Origin: Pelagibius sp048268885
Lineage (GTDB): Bacteria; Pseudomonadota; Alphaproteobacteria; Kiloniellales; Kiloniellaceae
Reading direction: 5' to 3'
DNA: 64,000 bases
Assembly (NCBI GenBank): GCA_048268885.1
Contig: JBLWUP010000025.1
Span: 1 to 64,000 of the forward strand
This document shows positions 26,026 to 35,392 of the stretch, in pieces (the stretch's first letter is position 1; every line of letters starts with the position of its first letter). The position numbers were made by a program, and so were the translations under genes. The notes under the pieces are model-generated. The model was given only the letters and a program-made list of their open reading frames with translations. It searched no databases and was not told where the DNA came from.

Positions 26026-27603
26026 ATGCTTCGTACCCTCCGGTCCCTGCTGCGCTTCCAGCGCATCGCCCGCACCCTGGCGCGCCATGACGCCCTGGCG
26101 CCGCTGGAGGAGATGCGCGTGGCGCCGGGCCTGGTGTGGTTCGCCCGCCGCTTCTCCCGCCGCAAGGCGGAGGGCCGCCCCGGCGAAAAACTGGCCCGCG
26201 CCCTGACCGAGATGGGGCCGAGCTTCATCAAGCTGGGCCAGGCGCTGTCGACCCGCGCCGACCTGATCGGCGAGCAGGTCGCCCTCGATCTCGCCGAGCT
26301 GCAGGACCATCTGCCGCCCTTCGACAGCGCCGTGGCGCGAAAGATCATCGAAGAGGAACTCGGCCGGCCGGTCGAGGAGCTGTTCCTCTCCTTCGACCCG
26401 GAGCCGGTCTCCGCCGCCTCCATCGCCCAGGTGCACAAGGCCACAATCGCGCCGGAAGACGCCGATGACCCCGAGGCGGGGCCACAGCCCCCGGAACCGA
26501 AAAAGGTCGCGGTGAAGATCCTGCGGCCGGGCATCGAGAAGGCCTTCGACCGCGATCTGGAACTCTTCTACTGGGTCGCCGAGCTGGTCGAGCGCACCCA
26601 GCCGAAGCTGCGCCGCTTCCGGCCGGTGGAAGCCGTGCGCGTCTTCGAGGACACCGTGCGCCTGGAAATGGACCTGCGCATGGAAGGCGCCGCGGCCTCC
26701 GAGTTGGCGGAGAACTTCGCCGACGATCCGACCTACAACGTCCCCGACATCGACTGGCGGCGCTCCTCACGGCGGGTCCTCACCATGTCGCGGGTCTCCG
26801 GCATCCCGATGGACGACCGCAAAGCGCTGCTGGAGGCCGGGCACGACCTGGCCGACGTGCTGACCAAGGCGGCCGGCATCTTCTTCAACCAGGTGTTCCG
26901 CGACGGCTTTTTCCACGGCGACCAGCACCCCGGCAACATGTGGGTCGACCCCGAAGGCAACATCGTCGCCGTCGACTTCGGCATCATGGGGCGCCTCGAC
27001 TGGCGCACCCGCCGCCACCTGGCCGACATGCTGATCGCCACCCTGGACGGCAACTACCACCACTTGGCCGCCGTCTACATGGAAGCCGGCTACCTGCCGC
27101 AAAGCCGTGACCTCGACGTCTTCGCCCAGGCGCTGCGCTCGGTCTGCGAACCCATCGCCGGACGGCCGCTCAACGAAATCTCCTTCGCGCGGCTGCTGGC
27201 GCAACTCCTGCGCCTCACCGAATCCTTCGAGCTGCCGGTGCAGCCGCAGTTGCTGCTGCTGCAGAAAAACATGCTGATGGCCGAAGGCGTGAGCCGCAGC
27301 CTCGACCCCTCGCTGAACATCTGGACCCTGGCGCAGCCGCTGATCGACGCCTGGATGCGCGAGAACCGCGGCCCCGAGGCGCGCCTGCGCGAAGGCGTGG
27401 AAGACGTGCTGCACGGCCTGCGCCAACTGCCGGCGCTGGCCGAAAACCTGGACCGCGCCACCGAGGAAATGGCCGCCGGGCGCATTCGCCTGCATCCGGA
27501 GACCGTCGCCCAGCTGACCTCGCGCCAGGGCGGCAACCTGGGCCGCTGGGCGCTGCCGATCGCGGTAGCCGCCCTCGCGGTTGCGCTGGCGGCGCTGCTC
27601 TAA
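26026..27603 (+). CDS. ubiB: UbiB, ubiquinone biosynthesis accessory ATPase/kinase-like protein
   Basis: 525 residues. The KxGQ signature of the ABC1/ADCK family is seen in SFIKLGQALSTRADLIG (about residues 64-80). The atypical kinase core follows: VAVKILRPGIEKAF, the HGDQHPGNM loop and VDFGIMG (DFG-like). The C-terminus has two hydrophobic segments (WALPIAVAALAVALAALL) that anchor it to the membrane. Required for ubiquinone synthesis, probably by mobilising intermediates. Co-transcribed with ubiE. Confidence 0.94.
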   Translation: MLRTLRSLLRFQRIARTLARHDALAPLEEMRVAPGLVWFARRFSRRKAEGRPGEKLARALTEMGPSFIKLGQALSTRADLIGEQVALDLAELQDHLPPFDSAVARKIIEEELGRPVEELFLSFDPEPVSAASIAQVHKATIAPEDADDPEAGPQPPEPKKVAVKILRPGIEKAFDRDLELFYWVAELVERTQPKLRRFRPVEAVRVFEDTVRLEMDLRMEGAAASELAENFADDPTYNVPDIDWRRSSRRVLTMSRVSGIPMDDRKALLEAGHDLADVLTKAAGIFFNQVFRDGFFHGDQHPGNMWVDPEGNIVAVDFGIMGRLDWRTRRHLADMLIATLDGNYHHLAAVYMEAGYLPQSRDLDVFAQALRSVCEPIAGRPLNEISFARLLAQLLRLTESFELPVQPQLLLLQKNMLMAEGVSRSLDPSLNIWTLAQPLIDAWMRENRGPEARLREGVEDVLHGLRQLPALAENLDRATEEMAAGRIRLHPETVAQLTSRQGGNLGRWALPIAVAALAVALAALL

Positions 27604-27688
27604 GCCCCTGACTCCACGTTCGAAAAGCGCATCTCTTGCCTTCCGGCTGGGGAAACCCTAGGTTATTCACGTCTCATCGCCGTGAAAT

Positions 27689-28915
27689 ATGGGCTTAACC
27701 GCCGTGTTGACTGGAAAACGGGTTCTCCTGATCGTCTCAGGCGGTATTGCCGCCTATAAATCGCTGGAGCTGATCCGCCGCCTGAAGGAAAGAGGCGCGG
27801 CGGTGCGCTGCGTCCTGACCCGGGCCGGCGCCCAGTTCGTGACGCCGCTGTCGCTCTCGGCGCTGAGCGGCGACAAGGTTTACGGCGACCTCTTCGACCT
27901 GACCGATGAAGCGGAGATGGGCCACATCCAGCTGTCGCGCGACGCCGACCTGCTGGTGGTGGCGCCGGCCAGCGCCGACCTCCTGGCCAAGATGACCCAG
28001 GGCCGCGCCGACGACCTGGCCTCCACCGCCCTGCTGGCCACCGACAAGGCGGTGCTGGTCGCCCCGGCGATGAACGTGCGCATGTGGGAGCATCCGGCGA
28101 CCCAGTCGAACATCGCGGCGCTGAAGCAGCGCGGCGTCCTGACCGTCGGCCCCAACGAAGGCGACATGGCCTGCGGCGAATACGGCTTCGGGCGCATGGC
28201 CGAGCCGCATGAAATTCTCGCCGCCATCGAGGCCGCCCTCGATGCGCCCAAAAGCGCTGAGGGCCCTCTCAGTGGTCTCCGCGCGCTGGTGACCAGCGGC
28301 CCGACCCACGAGCCCATCGACCCGGTGCGCTACATCGCCAACCGCTCCTCCGGCAAGCAGGGCCACGCCATCGCCGCGGCCCTGGCGCGCCACGGCGCCG
28401 AGACCACCCTGGTTTCCGGGCCCAGCCAGTTGCCCGACCCGCAGGGCCTGAAGACCGTGCATGTAGAGACCGCGCAGGAGATGCTGGCCGCCTGCCGCGC
28501 CGCCCTGCCGGTGGAGATCGCGGTCTGCGCCGCCGCCGTGGCCGACTGGCGGGCCGCCACCGCCGCGCAGCAAAAGATGAAAAAAGACAACGGCCTGCCC
28601 GCCGCCCTGGAGCTGACGCAGAACCCGGACATCCTGGCCGAACTGTCGCAGCCGGGGCCGGAGCGGCCGAGCCTGGTGGTCGGCTTCGCCGCCGAGACGG
28701 AGAAGGTGGTCGAGCAGGGCCGCGCCAAACTGACCCGCAAGGGCTGCGACTGGATTCTCGCCAACGACGTGGCGCCGGGCACGGCGACCTTCGGCGGCGA
28801 GGACAACCGCATTCACTTGATCACCGCCGAAGGGGTGGACGACTGGCCGCAGATGACCAAGGCCGAGGTGGCCGAACGGCTCTGCCGGCAGATCGCCGAC
28901 ACCCTCGGCCGCTAG
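27689..28915 (+). CDS. coaBC: CoaBC, bifunctional phosphopantothenoylcysteine decarboxylase / phosphopantothenate--cysteine ligase
   Basis: 408 residues. The N-terminal flavoprotein CoaC domain (VLLIVSGGIAAYKSLELIRRL; VVAPASADLLAKM; VAPAMNVRMWEHPATQ) is followed from about residue 190 by CoaB (ALVTSGPTHEPIDPVRYIANRSSGKQGHAIA; the K-rich MKKDNG; LVVGFAAET). It makes 4'-phosphopantetheine for coenzyme A. The dut gene follows after 48 bp, an order seen in many bacteria. Confidence 0.95.
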   Translation: MGLTAVLTGKRVLLIVSGGIAAYKSLELIRRLKERGAAVRCVLTRAGAQFVTPLSLSALSGDKVYGDLFDLTDEAEMGHIQLSRDADLLVVAPASADLLAKMTQGRADDLASTALLATDKAVLVAPAMNVRMWEHPATQSNIAALKQRGVLTVGPNEGDMACGEYGFGRMAEPHEILAAIEAALDAPKSAEGPLSGLRALVTSGPTHEPIDPVRYIANRSSGKQGHAIAAALARHGAETTLVSGPSQLPDPQGLKTVHVETAQEMLAACRAALPVEIAVCAAAVADWRAATAAQQKMKKDNGLPAALELTQNPDILAELSQPGPERPSLVVGFAAETEKVVEQGRAKLTRKGCDWILANDVAPGTATFGGEDNRIHLITAEGVDDWPQMTKAEVAERLCRQIADTLGR

Positions 28916-28963
28916 ACCTTACGAGAAACCGAAAAAGCACAATCAGGGAACGCAGAAACAGAC

Positions 28964-29461
<498 letters not shown>

Positions 29462-29466
29462 ACGGC

Positions 29467-29922
29467 ATGCTGAGACTCTCGAAAAAACTGCTCTTCGCCA
29501 TCGAGGCGGTGGTCGACATCGCCTACCACGCGGGCGCCGGCCCGGTGCGCTCCACCGACATCTCGCGCCGCCAGGGCATTCCCCGGCGCTACCTGGAACA
29601 GGTGCTGCAGCAGCTCGTGCACCACGACGTGCTCGCCGGACAGCGCGGGCCCAAGGGCGGCTACCGCCTGGCGCGCGAACGCCGCCGCATCTCCGTCGGC
29701 GAGATTATCCGCATCGTGCGCCAGCTGGAGGGCACCAGCGATCCGGCCGCCGACCCCGACGGCTCCGAGCTGGGGGTCAAGGTGCTGCGGCCGATCTGGC
29801 AGGAGATGCAGCGCCAGATGATGGAGCGCTTCGACAACATGACCATCGAGGAACTCTGCGAGAAGGCGCGCGAAGAAGGCATCGCCAGCGAAGCCCGGCA
29901 GATCACCGATTTCACGATTTAG
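29467..29922 (+). CDS. Rrf2 family transcriptional regulator (CymR-like candidate)
   Basis: 151 residues. Winged-helix Rrf2 fold: LFAIEAVVDIAYHAG, RSTDISRRQGIPRRYLEQVLQQLV (recognition helix) and the GQRGPKGGYRLAR wing. The three-cysteine cluster that ligates Fe-S in IscR is absent; the only cysteine is in EELCEKA. Placed 78 bp upstream of cysK on the same strand, it may, like CymR, regulate cysteine synthesis. That role is inferred from context only. Confidence 0.88.
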   Translation: MLRLSKKLLFAIEAVVDIAYHAGAGPVRSTDISRRQGIPRRYLEQVLQQLVHHDVLAGQRGPKGGYRLARERRRISVGEIIRIVRQLEGTSDPAADPDGSELGVKVLRPIWQEMQRQMMERFDNMTIEELCEKAREEGIASEARQITDFTI

Positions 29923-30000
29923 CCCGGCTTTACGGCCGGCGGGGTTCTCCCCATCTAACCAAGAACAAGAAGCATCACACAGGGAACGGGACGCGTACAA

Positions 30001-30963
30001 ATGGACGCCATCACGAACTGCGAATTCCGCGGCAAGGTCTACGACTCCATCCTCGACACCATCGGCGCCACACCCATCGTGCGGGTGAAGAAACTGGCCG
30101 CCGCCCATGGCGTGAAGGCCGACATCGCCGGCAAGTGTGAGTTCTTCAACCCCATCGCCTCGGTGAAGGACCGCATCGGCCTGGCCATGGTCGAAGCGCT
30201 GGAGCGCGAGGGAAAGCTGAAGGAAGGCGGCGTGATCGTCGAGCCGACCAGCGGCAATACCGGCATCGCGCTGGCCTTCGTCTGCGCCGCCAAGGGCTAC
30301 CGCCTGATCCTCACCATGCCGGAGACCATGTCCCAGGAACGCCGCAAGATGCTGCGGCTGCTGGGCGCCGAGCTGATCCTGACCGATGGCGCCAAGGGCA
30401 TGACCGGCGCCCTCGCCAAGGCCGAGGAGATCCTGGCCGAGAACCCGGGCGCGGTCATGCCGCAGCAGTTCAAGAACCCCGCCAACCCGGAAATCCACGA
30501 GCGCACCACGGCGGAGGAGATCTGGAAGGACACCGACGGGAAGGTGGACGTCATCGTCTCCGGCGTCGGCACCGGCGGCACGCTGACCGGCGTGGGCCGG
30601 GTGCTGAAGGCGCGCAAGCCCGACTTGAAGATGGTCGCGGTGGAGCCGGAGGACAGCCCCGTGCTCTCCGGCGGCCAACCGGGCCCGCACAAGATCCAGG
30701 GCATCGGCCCCGGCTTCGTGCCGGACAACCTGGATACCGCGCTGATCGACGAGATCCTGCCGATCGGCAACGACACCGCCATCCGCATGGCGCGCCAGGC
30801 CGCCGCCGTCGAGGGCCTGCCCATCGGCATTTCCTCGGGCGCCGCGCTCTGCGCGGCCATGGAGATCGGCGAGCGCCCGGGCATGGAAGGCAAGCTGATC
30901 GTCGCCATCCTGCCGTCCTTCGCCGAACGCTACCTCTCCACGGCGCTCTTCGAGGGGCTGTAG
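30001..30963 (+). CDS. cysK: Cysteine synthase A (O-acetylserine sulfhydrylase)
   Basis: 320 residues, PLP fold type II. The PLP lysine is in NPIASVKDRIGLAM (about residue 51), the substrate loop is EPTSGNTGIALAF, and the phosphate cup is GVGTGGTLTGVGRVLK. It condenses O-acetylserine and sulfide to cysteine. The C-terminal SFAERYLST is typical of CysK. Followed directly by a palindromic repeat element that may end transcription. Confidence 0.95.
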   Translation: MDAITNCEFRGKVYDSILDTIGATPIVRVKKLAAAHGVKADIAGKCEFFNPIASVKDRIGLAMVEALEREGKLKEGGVIVEPTSGNTGIALAFVCAAKGYRLILTMPETMSQERRKMLRLLGAELILTDGAKGMTGALAKAEEILAENPGAVMPQQFKNPANPEIHERTTAEEIWKDTDGKVDVIVSGVGTGGTLTGVGRVLKARKPDLKMVAVEPEDSPVLSGGQPGPHKIQGIGPGFVPDNLDTALIDEILPIGNDTAIRMARQAAAVEGLPIGISSGAALCAAMEIGERPGMEGKLIVAILPSFAERYLSTALFEGL

Positions 30964-30966
30964 GGG

Positions 30967-31110
30967 CCCCCTCACCCTCCCGCTTCGCGGGCCCCTCCCT
31001 CTCCCTCCAGGGGAGAGGGCAACAAAAACTATCCCTCGCCCCTGGAGGGAGAGGGGTGCGAAGCCTTAGCGAGATCACGGATCGAGCTTAGGCGCAGCTG
31101 GGTGAGGGGG
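30967..31110. repeat. Palindromic intergenic element, CCCCCTCACCC family, copy 1
   Basis: Terminal inverted ends CCCCCTCACCC (30967) and GGGTGAGGGGG (ending 31110), with inner CCCTCTCCCTCCAGGGG and CCCCTGGAGGGAGAGG. Copy 2 is at 35195-35338 with the same order of blocks and a variable middle. Starts 4 bp after the cysK stop. Confidence 0.85.
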
Positions 31111-31165
31111 AAAGGTCGCCCCATCCCCCTTTGTCCAACAGGCTCAAGGCGCTAGACTTACCCCC

Positions 31166-31996
31166 ATGGATTTCAGCGACGACCAGATCGACCGCTACGC
31201 GCGCCACCTGGTGCTGCCGGAGATCGGCGAAGAGGGCCAGGAGAAGCTGTTGAACGCCCGCGTGCTGGTGATCGGCGCCGGCGGGCTCGGTTCGCCGCTG
31301 CTGCTCTACCTCGCCGCCGCCGGCGTCGGCACCCTGGGCATCGTCGACGACGACGTGGTCGACCTCTCCAACCTGCAGCGCCAGGTGCTGCACGATACCG
31401 CCAACATCGGCATGGCGAAGGTGGAGTCCGCGCGCCGCCGCCTGGCCGAGATCAATCCGGAAGTGACCGTCGAGGCGCACAACACGCGGCTTTCGCCCGA
31501 CAACGCGATCGACCTGATTTCGCGCTACGACCTGGTGGCCGACGGCTCCGACAACTTCCCGACCCGCTACCTGGCCAACGATGCCTGCTACCTGGCGAAG
31601 AAGACCCTGGTCTCCGCCGCCATCATGCGCTTCGACGGCCAGCTCTCCACCTTTAAAGCTTATGAGGGCAAAGCCCACGACGGCGAAACGCCCTGTTACC
31701 GCTGCCTCTTCGGCCCGCAGCCGGGCGATCCCAAGGAAAGCTGCGCCGACGTGGGAGTCCTCGGCGCGCTGGCCGGTACGCTCGGCGCGCTGCAAGCCAA
31801 CGAGGTGGTGAAGGAGATCCTCGGCATCGGCACCTCGCTGGCCGGCCAGCTCGTGCTCTTCGATTCCCTGGAGACCACCTTCCGCAAGGTGAAGGTGCCG
31901 CGCGACCCCGACTGCGCCCTCTGCGGCTCGCAGGCCACCATCCGCGACCTCAAGACCGTCGACTACCGCACCGGCGAACCGCTCTGCGCGGTTTAG
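31166..31996 (+). CDS. moeB: HesA/MoeB/ThiF family adenylyltransferase, MoeB-like
   Basis: 276 residues. Adenylation domain with ARVLVIGAGGLGSPLLLYLAAAG (nucleotide loop), DDDVVDLSNLQRQ, and two zinc cysteine pairs CYRC (about 178-181) and CALC (about 251-254). No rhodanese domain. It activates the C-terminus of a small ubiquitin-like sulfur carrier (MoaD or ThiS). No moaD or thiS neighbours, so MoeB versus ThiF is decided by overall similarity only. Confidence 0.88.
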   Translation: MDFSDDQIDRYARHLVLPEIGEEGQEKLLNARVLVIGAGGLGSPLLLYLAAAGVGTLGIVDDDVVDLSNLQRQVLHDTANIGMAKVESARRRLAEINPEVTVEAHNTRLSPDNAIDLISRYDLVADGSDNFPTRYLANDACYLAKKTLVSAAIMRFDGQLSTFKAYEGKAHDGETPCYRCLFGPQPGDPKESCADVGVLGALAGTLGALQANEVVKEILGIGTSLAGQLVLFDSLETTFRKVKVPRDPDCALCGSQATIRDLKTVDYRTGEPLCAV

Positions 31997-32071
31997 GGGA
32001 GGATCTTCCGGCGCTCCCGGAAATCGCCTAGAGTCCAAGAGCTTGTCCTCCGCCGCTTCGGGAGCCGCCGC

Positions 32072-33061
32072 GTGACCTTCCGTCCGATCCTGCTCGCCGT
32101 CCTGCTCAGCCTTTTCGCGTCAGCCGCCGCCGCGAAACCCGCTGTGGTCTATTCCGTCGGCGGCAAGTTCGACGGCTCCTTCAACGAGGCGGCCTACAAC
32201 GGGGCCGAGCGCTTCCGGGAGGAAACCGGCGAGGCCTACGCCGAGTTCGAGATCTCCACCCAAGCGCAGAGCGCACAGGCGCTGCGCAGCTTCGCCCAGC
32301 GCGGCTTCTCGCCCGTCGTCGCCATCGGTTTCACCCACGCCTCCGCCCTGGCCAGGGTGGCGCCGCAGTTTCCCGACACCCAGTTCGTCCTGGTCGACAG
32401 CGTGGTCGAGGCGCCCAACGTACAATCGGTGGTGTTCCGCGAGCAGGAGGGGTCCTACGTGGTGGGCATCCTGGCGGCCATGGCCTCCCGGTCGCAGGTC
32501 ATCGGCTTCGTCGGCGGCATGGACATTCCCCTGATCCGCAAGTTCGCCTGCGGCTACATCCAGGGCGCGCGCCGCGCCGACCCCGAGGTGAAGGTGCTGG
32601 TCAACATGACCGGGCCGACCCCGGCAGCCTGGAGCGACCCGGTGCGCGGCGGCGAACTCGCGCGCTCCCAGATCGAGCAGGGCGCCGACGTCATCATCCA
32701 GGCGGCCGGCGGCACCGGCATCGGCGTGCTGCAGGCGGCCGCCGACGCGGACGTCCTGGGCATCGGCACGGATTCCAACCAGAACGGCCTGCACCCGGGA
32801 CAGGTGCTGACCTCCATGAGGAAGCGCGTCGACAACGTGGTCTACGACAACTTCATGGCCGCGCGCGACGGCAGCTGGCGGGCGGGGGTCCAGGCGCTGG
32901 GCCTGAAAGAGGGCGGCCTGGACTGGGTGATCGACGGCAACAACCGCGATCTGGTCTCGCCGGAGATGGAGGCCGCCGCCGAGCAGGCCGAGGCAGGCAT
33001 CGCCAGTGGCGAGATCACGGTCCACGACGTCACCCGCGACGGCCCCTGCCCCTTCAAGTAA
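32072..33061 (+). CDS. BMP family ABC transporter substrate-binding protein (Med/PnrA-like)
   Basis: 329 residues from GTG 32072. Signal peptide PILLAVLLSLFASAAAA (cleavage about residue 21), then the BMP pattern VYSVGGKFDGSFNEAAYNGAERF, VAIGFTHASALARVAPQFPDTQFVLVD, VIGFVGGMDIPLIRKFACGYIQGA and LGIGTDSNQNGLHPGQVLTSM. No lipobox cysteine is seen. The family binds nucleosides or related compounds for import, but no permease or ATPase genes are adjacent. Confidence 0.9.
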   Translation: MTFRPILLAVLLSLFASAAAAKPAVVYSVGGKFDGSFNEAAYNGAERFREETGEAYAEFEISTQAQSAQALRSFAQRGFSPVVAIGFTHASALARVAPQFPDTQFVLVDSVVEAPNVQSVVFREQEGSYVVGILAAMASRSQVIGFVGGMDIPLIRKFACGYIQGARRADPEVKVLVNMTGPTPAAWSDPVRGGELARSQIEQGADVIIQAAGGTGIGVLQAAADADVLGIGTDSNQNGLHPGQVLTSMRKRVDNVVYDNFMAARDGSWRAGVQALGLKEGGLDWVIDGNNRDLVSPEMEAAAEQAEAGIASGEITVHDVTRDGPCPFK

Positions 33062-33100
33062 CGGTCCGGTGAAATAGTCCGCTAGCGGCAATCCGCCTCG

Positions 33101-33200
33101 CCCTTCGAGACGGCGCCAGAGCGCCTCCTCAGGGTGAGGCTGCCTTCCGAGACCTCGACCTCATGCTGAGGAGCTTGCGCAGCAAGCGTCTCGAAGCATG
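33101..33200. repeat. REP-like palindromic element, copy 3 (CTTCGAGACG family)
   Basis: CCCTTCGAGACG...CTCCTCAGGGTGAGG followed by CCTCATGCTGAGGAGCTTGC and the inverse end CGTCTCGAAGCATG. The order of the two units is inverted relative to the copy at 3739-3838. The remaining intergenic sequence to 33378 shows nothing I can assign. Confidence 0.85.
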
Positions 33201-33378
33201 AAGCCGCGAAGGCTCCTAAAGAATCGGCTTGAATGGGCTGGCCACCGGCAGGCGCCGGGCCGCCTCAGTACCACTGTGGGGCGAGGCCACGGGGACGGTG
33301 ACGACAACGGAAATGCCCCACGGGGGTCACCCAACGGCGCCGAACTACTGCAGACAAACAGTCGGGAACGAAAGCGCC

Positions 33379-34365
33379 CTAAAACATCGTCTCCAGGACG
33401 CGATCGGGCGGGGTGTGACCGTCGACGAAGGTCTTGATGGAGATGATGACCTTCTCGCCCATGGCGATGCGGCCCTCGATGGTGGCCGAGCCCATGTGCG
33501 GCAGCAGCACCACGTTGTCGAGGCGCAACAGCTTGGGATTCACCGCCGGCTCGTGCTCGAAGACGTCGAGGCCGGCGCCGGCCAGCTCGCCGGCTTCCAG
33601 GGCGCGAGTCAGGGCGTTCTCGTCCACCACTTCGCCGCGCGAGGTGTTCACGATATAGGCCTCCTCGCGCAGCAGCTTCAGGCGGCGCGCCGAGAGCAGG
33701 TGGAAGGTGGCCGGGGTGTGCGGGCAGTTCACCGAGATGATGTCCATGCGCGACAGCATCTGGTCGAGGCTCTCCCAGTAGGTCGCCTCCAGCTCCTCCT
33801 CCTGCGAGGGATGCACCCGGCGCCGGTTGTGGTAGTGGATCGACATGCCGAAGCCCTTGGCGCGGCGCGCCACGGCGCTGCCGATGCGGCCCATGCCGAT
33901 GATGCCCAGGCGCTTGCCGTTCACCCGGTGGCCCAGCATGCCCGTCGGCGCCCAGCCCTGCCAGTCGCCGGCGCGCACCAGGCGCTCGCCCTCGGCGAGA
34001 CGGCGCGGCACCGAGAGAATGAGGGCCATGGTCATGTCCGCCGTGTCCTCGGTGAGGACACCCGGGGTGTTGGTCACCGTGATGCCGCGGTGGCGCGCCG
34101 TCTTCAGGTCGATGTGGTCGACGCCGGTGCCGAAGGAGGCGATCAGCTTCAACTGCGGGCCGGCCTGGGACAGCACCGCCGCGTCGATGCGGTCGGTCAC
34201 CGTCGGGACCAGGACCTCGGCTTCCTTCACCGCCTCGATGAGCTGGGACTGGCTCAGCGGCTTGTCCTCGATGTTGAGGTGGCAGTCGAAGAGCTCCATC
34301 ATCCGCGTCTCGATAACATCGGGCAGGCGGCGGGTGACGATAACGCGGACCTTCTTGTGGGGCAT
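33379..34365 (-). CDS. D-isomer-specific 2-hydroxyacid dehydrogenase (glyoxylate/hydroxypyruvate reductase-like)
   Basis: 328 residues. Catalytic-domain start VIVTRRLPDVIETRM, the dinucleotide fold GKRLGIIGMGRIGSAVARRAKGFGM, the catalytic arginine in IVNTSRGEVVDENAL, the glutamate in DVFEHEPAVNP and the histidine in VVLLPHMGSAT. The residue 18 after the GMGRIG loop is in HYHNRRR, suggesting NADPH preference. Glyoxylate or hydroxypyruvate reductase is most likely by similarity to GyaR-type enzymes. Confidence 0.9.
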   Translation of the reverse strand: MPHKKVRVIVTRRLPDVIETRMMELFDCHLNIEDKPLSQSQLIEAVKEAEVLVPTVTDRIDAAVLSQAGPQLKLIASFGTGVDHIDLKTARHRGITVTNTPGVLTEDTADMTMALILSVPRRLAEGERLVRAGDWQGWAPTGMLGHRVNGKRLGIIGMGRIGSAVARRAKGFGMSIHYHNRRRVHPSQEEELEATYWESLDQMLSRMDIISVNCPHTPATFHLLSARRLKLLREEAYIVNTSRGEVVDENALTRALEAGELAGAGLDVFEHEPAVNPKLLRLDNVVLLPHMGSATIEGRIAMGEKVIISIKTFVDGHTPPDRVLETMF

Positions 34366-34572
34366 TGCTTCCTAACTCGAGATGCGGGCCGGCGGTGCCT
34401 CAACCCAAAATCAAGTGCCGTGCGAGCGGGGCGCCCACTCGCGCTTTGCCATAGCAGGCGGGGCGCCGACTTGTCCAGGGGACAGCCCACGTCCCGGGGA
34501 GTCCAGGAAGCCTTCGGCACCTCCCCAGAGGCCGGCTTGACCCGGCGCGCGGCGGGGGGTTAGGAGGAAGGC

Positions 34573-35193
34573 ATGCCACGACTCCCGCTTCTGCCGACTC
34601 TGCTGCTGGCCGCCCTCACGGGCGCCTGGCTGCTTGGCGGCGGCCCGCTGCCCGGCGGGGCGACCGCCCAAGCCCAGGAAGCGGCGCAGGAGGTGGCCCC
34701 GGCAGGAGATCAGGCAGAGGACCAGGCTGACGACCCGGCTGAGAACCAGGCGGGCGGACGTCCGGCGCCGCCGGGGCGCACCGGCCTGCCGCTGCCCCGC
34801 TTCGTCACCCTGCGCTCCGGCGAGGTGAACCTGCGCATCGGCCCGGGCATCCGCTACCCCATCGACTGGGTCTACCAGCGCCGCGGCCTGCCGGTGGAAA
34901 TTGTCGACGAGTTCGACACCTGGCGGCGCATCCGTGACTGGCAGGGCACCGAGGGCTGGGTCCACCAGTCCATGGTTCAGGGCCAGCGCGGCATCCTGGT
35001 CACCGGCAAGCGCCATACCCTGCGCCGCCGCCCGCTGCCCGATGCGCCCGGCGTGGCCCTGATCGACGCCGGCGTGGTGGGCGTGCTGGAGCACTGCGAG
35101 ACCGACTGGTGCGAGGTGAGCGTCGGCGGCTTCACCGGCTGGCTGCGGCGCGAGGCCTTCTACGGCCTCTACCCCGGCGAAGAGGTGGACTGA
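34573..35193 (+). CDS. Secreted SH3-like domain protein
   Basis: 206 residues. Signal peptide (LPLLPTLLLAALTGAWLLGGG), then an Ala/Gln/Asp/Glu low-complexity linker (about residues 35-65), then two SH3-like repeats: VNLRIGPGIRYPIDWVYQRRG...GTEGWVHQSM and the C-terminal CEVSVGGFTGWLRREAF. Bacterial SH3 domains of this sort usually bind cell-wall peptides; the target is unknown here. A palindromic element begins 2 bp after the stop codon. Confidence 0.86.
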   Translation: MPRLPLLPTLLLAALTGAWLLGGGPLPGGATAQAQEAAQEVAPAGDQAEDQADDPAENQAGGRPAPPGRTGLPLPRFVTLRSGEVNLRIGPGIRYPIDWVYQRRGLPVEIVDEFDTWRRIRDWQGTEGWVHQSMVQGQRGILVTGKRHTLRRRPLPDAPGVALIDAGVVGVLEHCETDWCEVSVGGFTGWLRREAFYGLYPGEEVD

Positions 35194-35194
35194 G

Positions 35195-35338
35195 CCCCCT
35201 CACCCTCCCGCTTCGCGGGTCCCTCCCTCTCCCACGAAGGGGAGAGGGCAATAAAAAGAAACCCTCTCCCCTGGAGGGAGAGGGTTGCGTAGCGTTGCTG
35301 AGCGCTTGCGCGAACTTACGCGAAGCTGGGTGAGGGGG
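35195..35338. repeat. Palindromic intergenic element, CCCCCTCACCC family, copy 2
   Basis: Same ends and inner blocks as the element at 30967-31110 (CCCTCTCCC...GGGGAGAGGG, then CTCTCCCCTGGAGGGAGAGG, ending GGGTGAGGGGG). It separates the SH3 gene from the convergent DUF3501 gene. Confidence 0.85.
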
Positions 35339-35392
35339 ACCGCCCTCGGATCACAGCGCGCGCGAGCTGCAAGGTGTCCGCCGGCTAACGGC

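Noticed and set aside
30967..31110. CRISPR-like or phage attachment site
   Set aside because: The structure is a single inverted-repeat element with a second copy elsewhere, not an array of direct repeats with spacers, and no cas or integrase gene is near.
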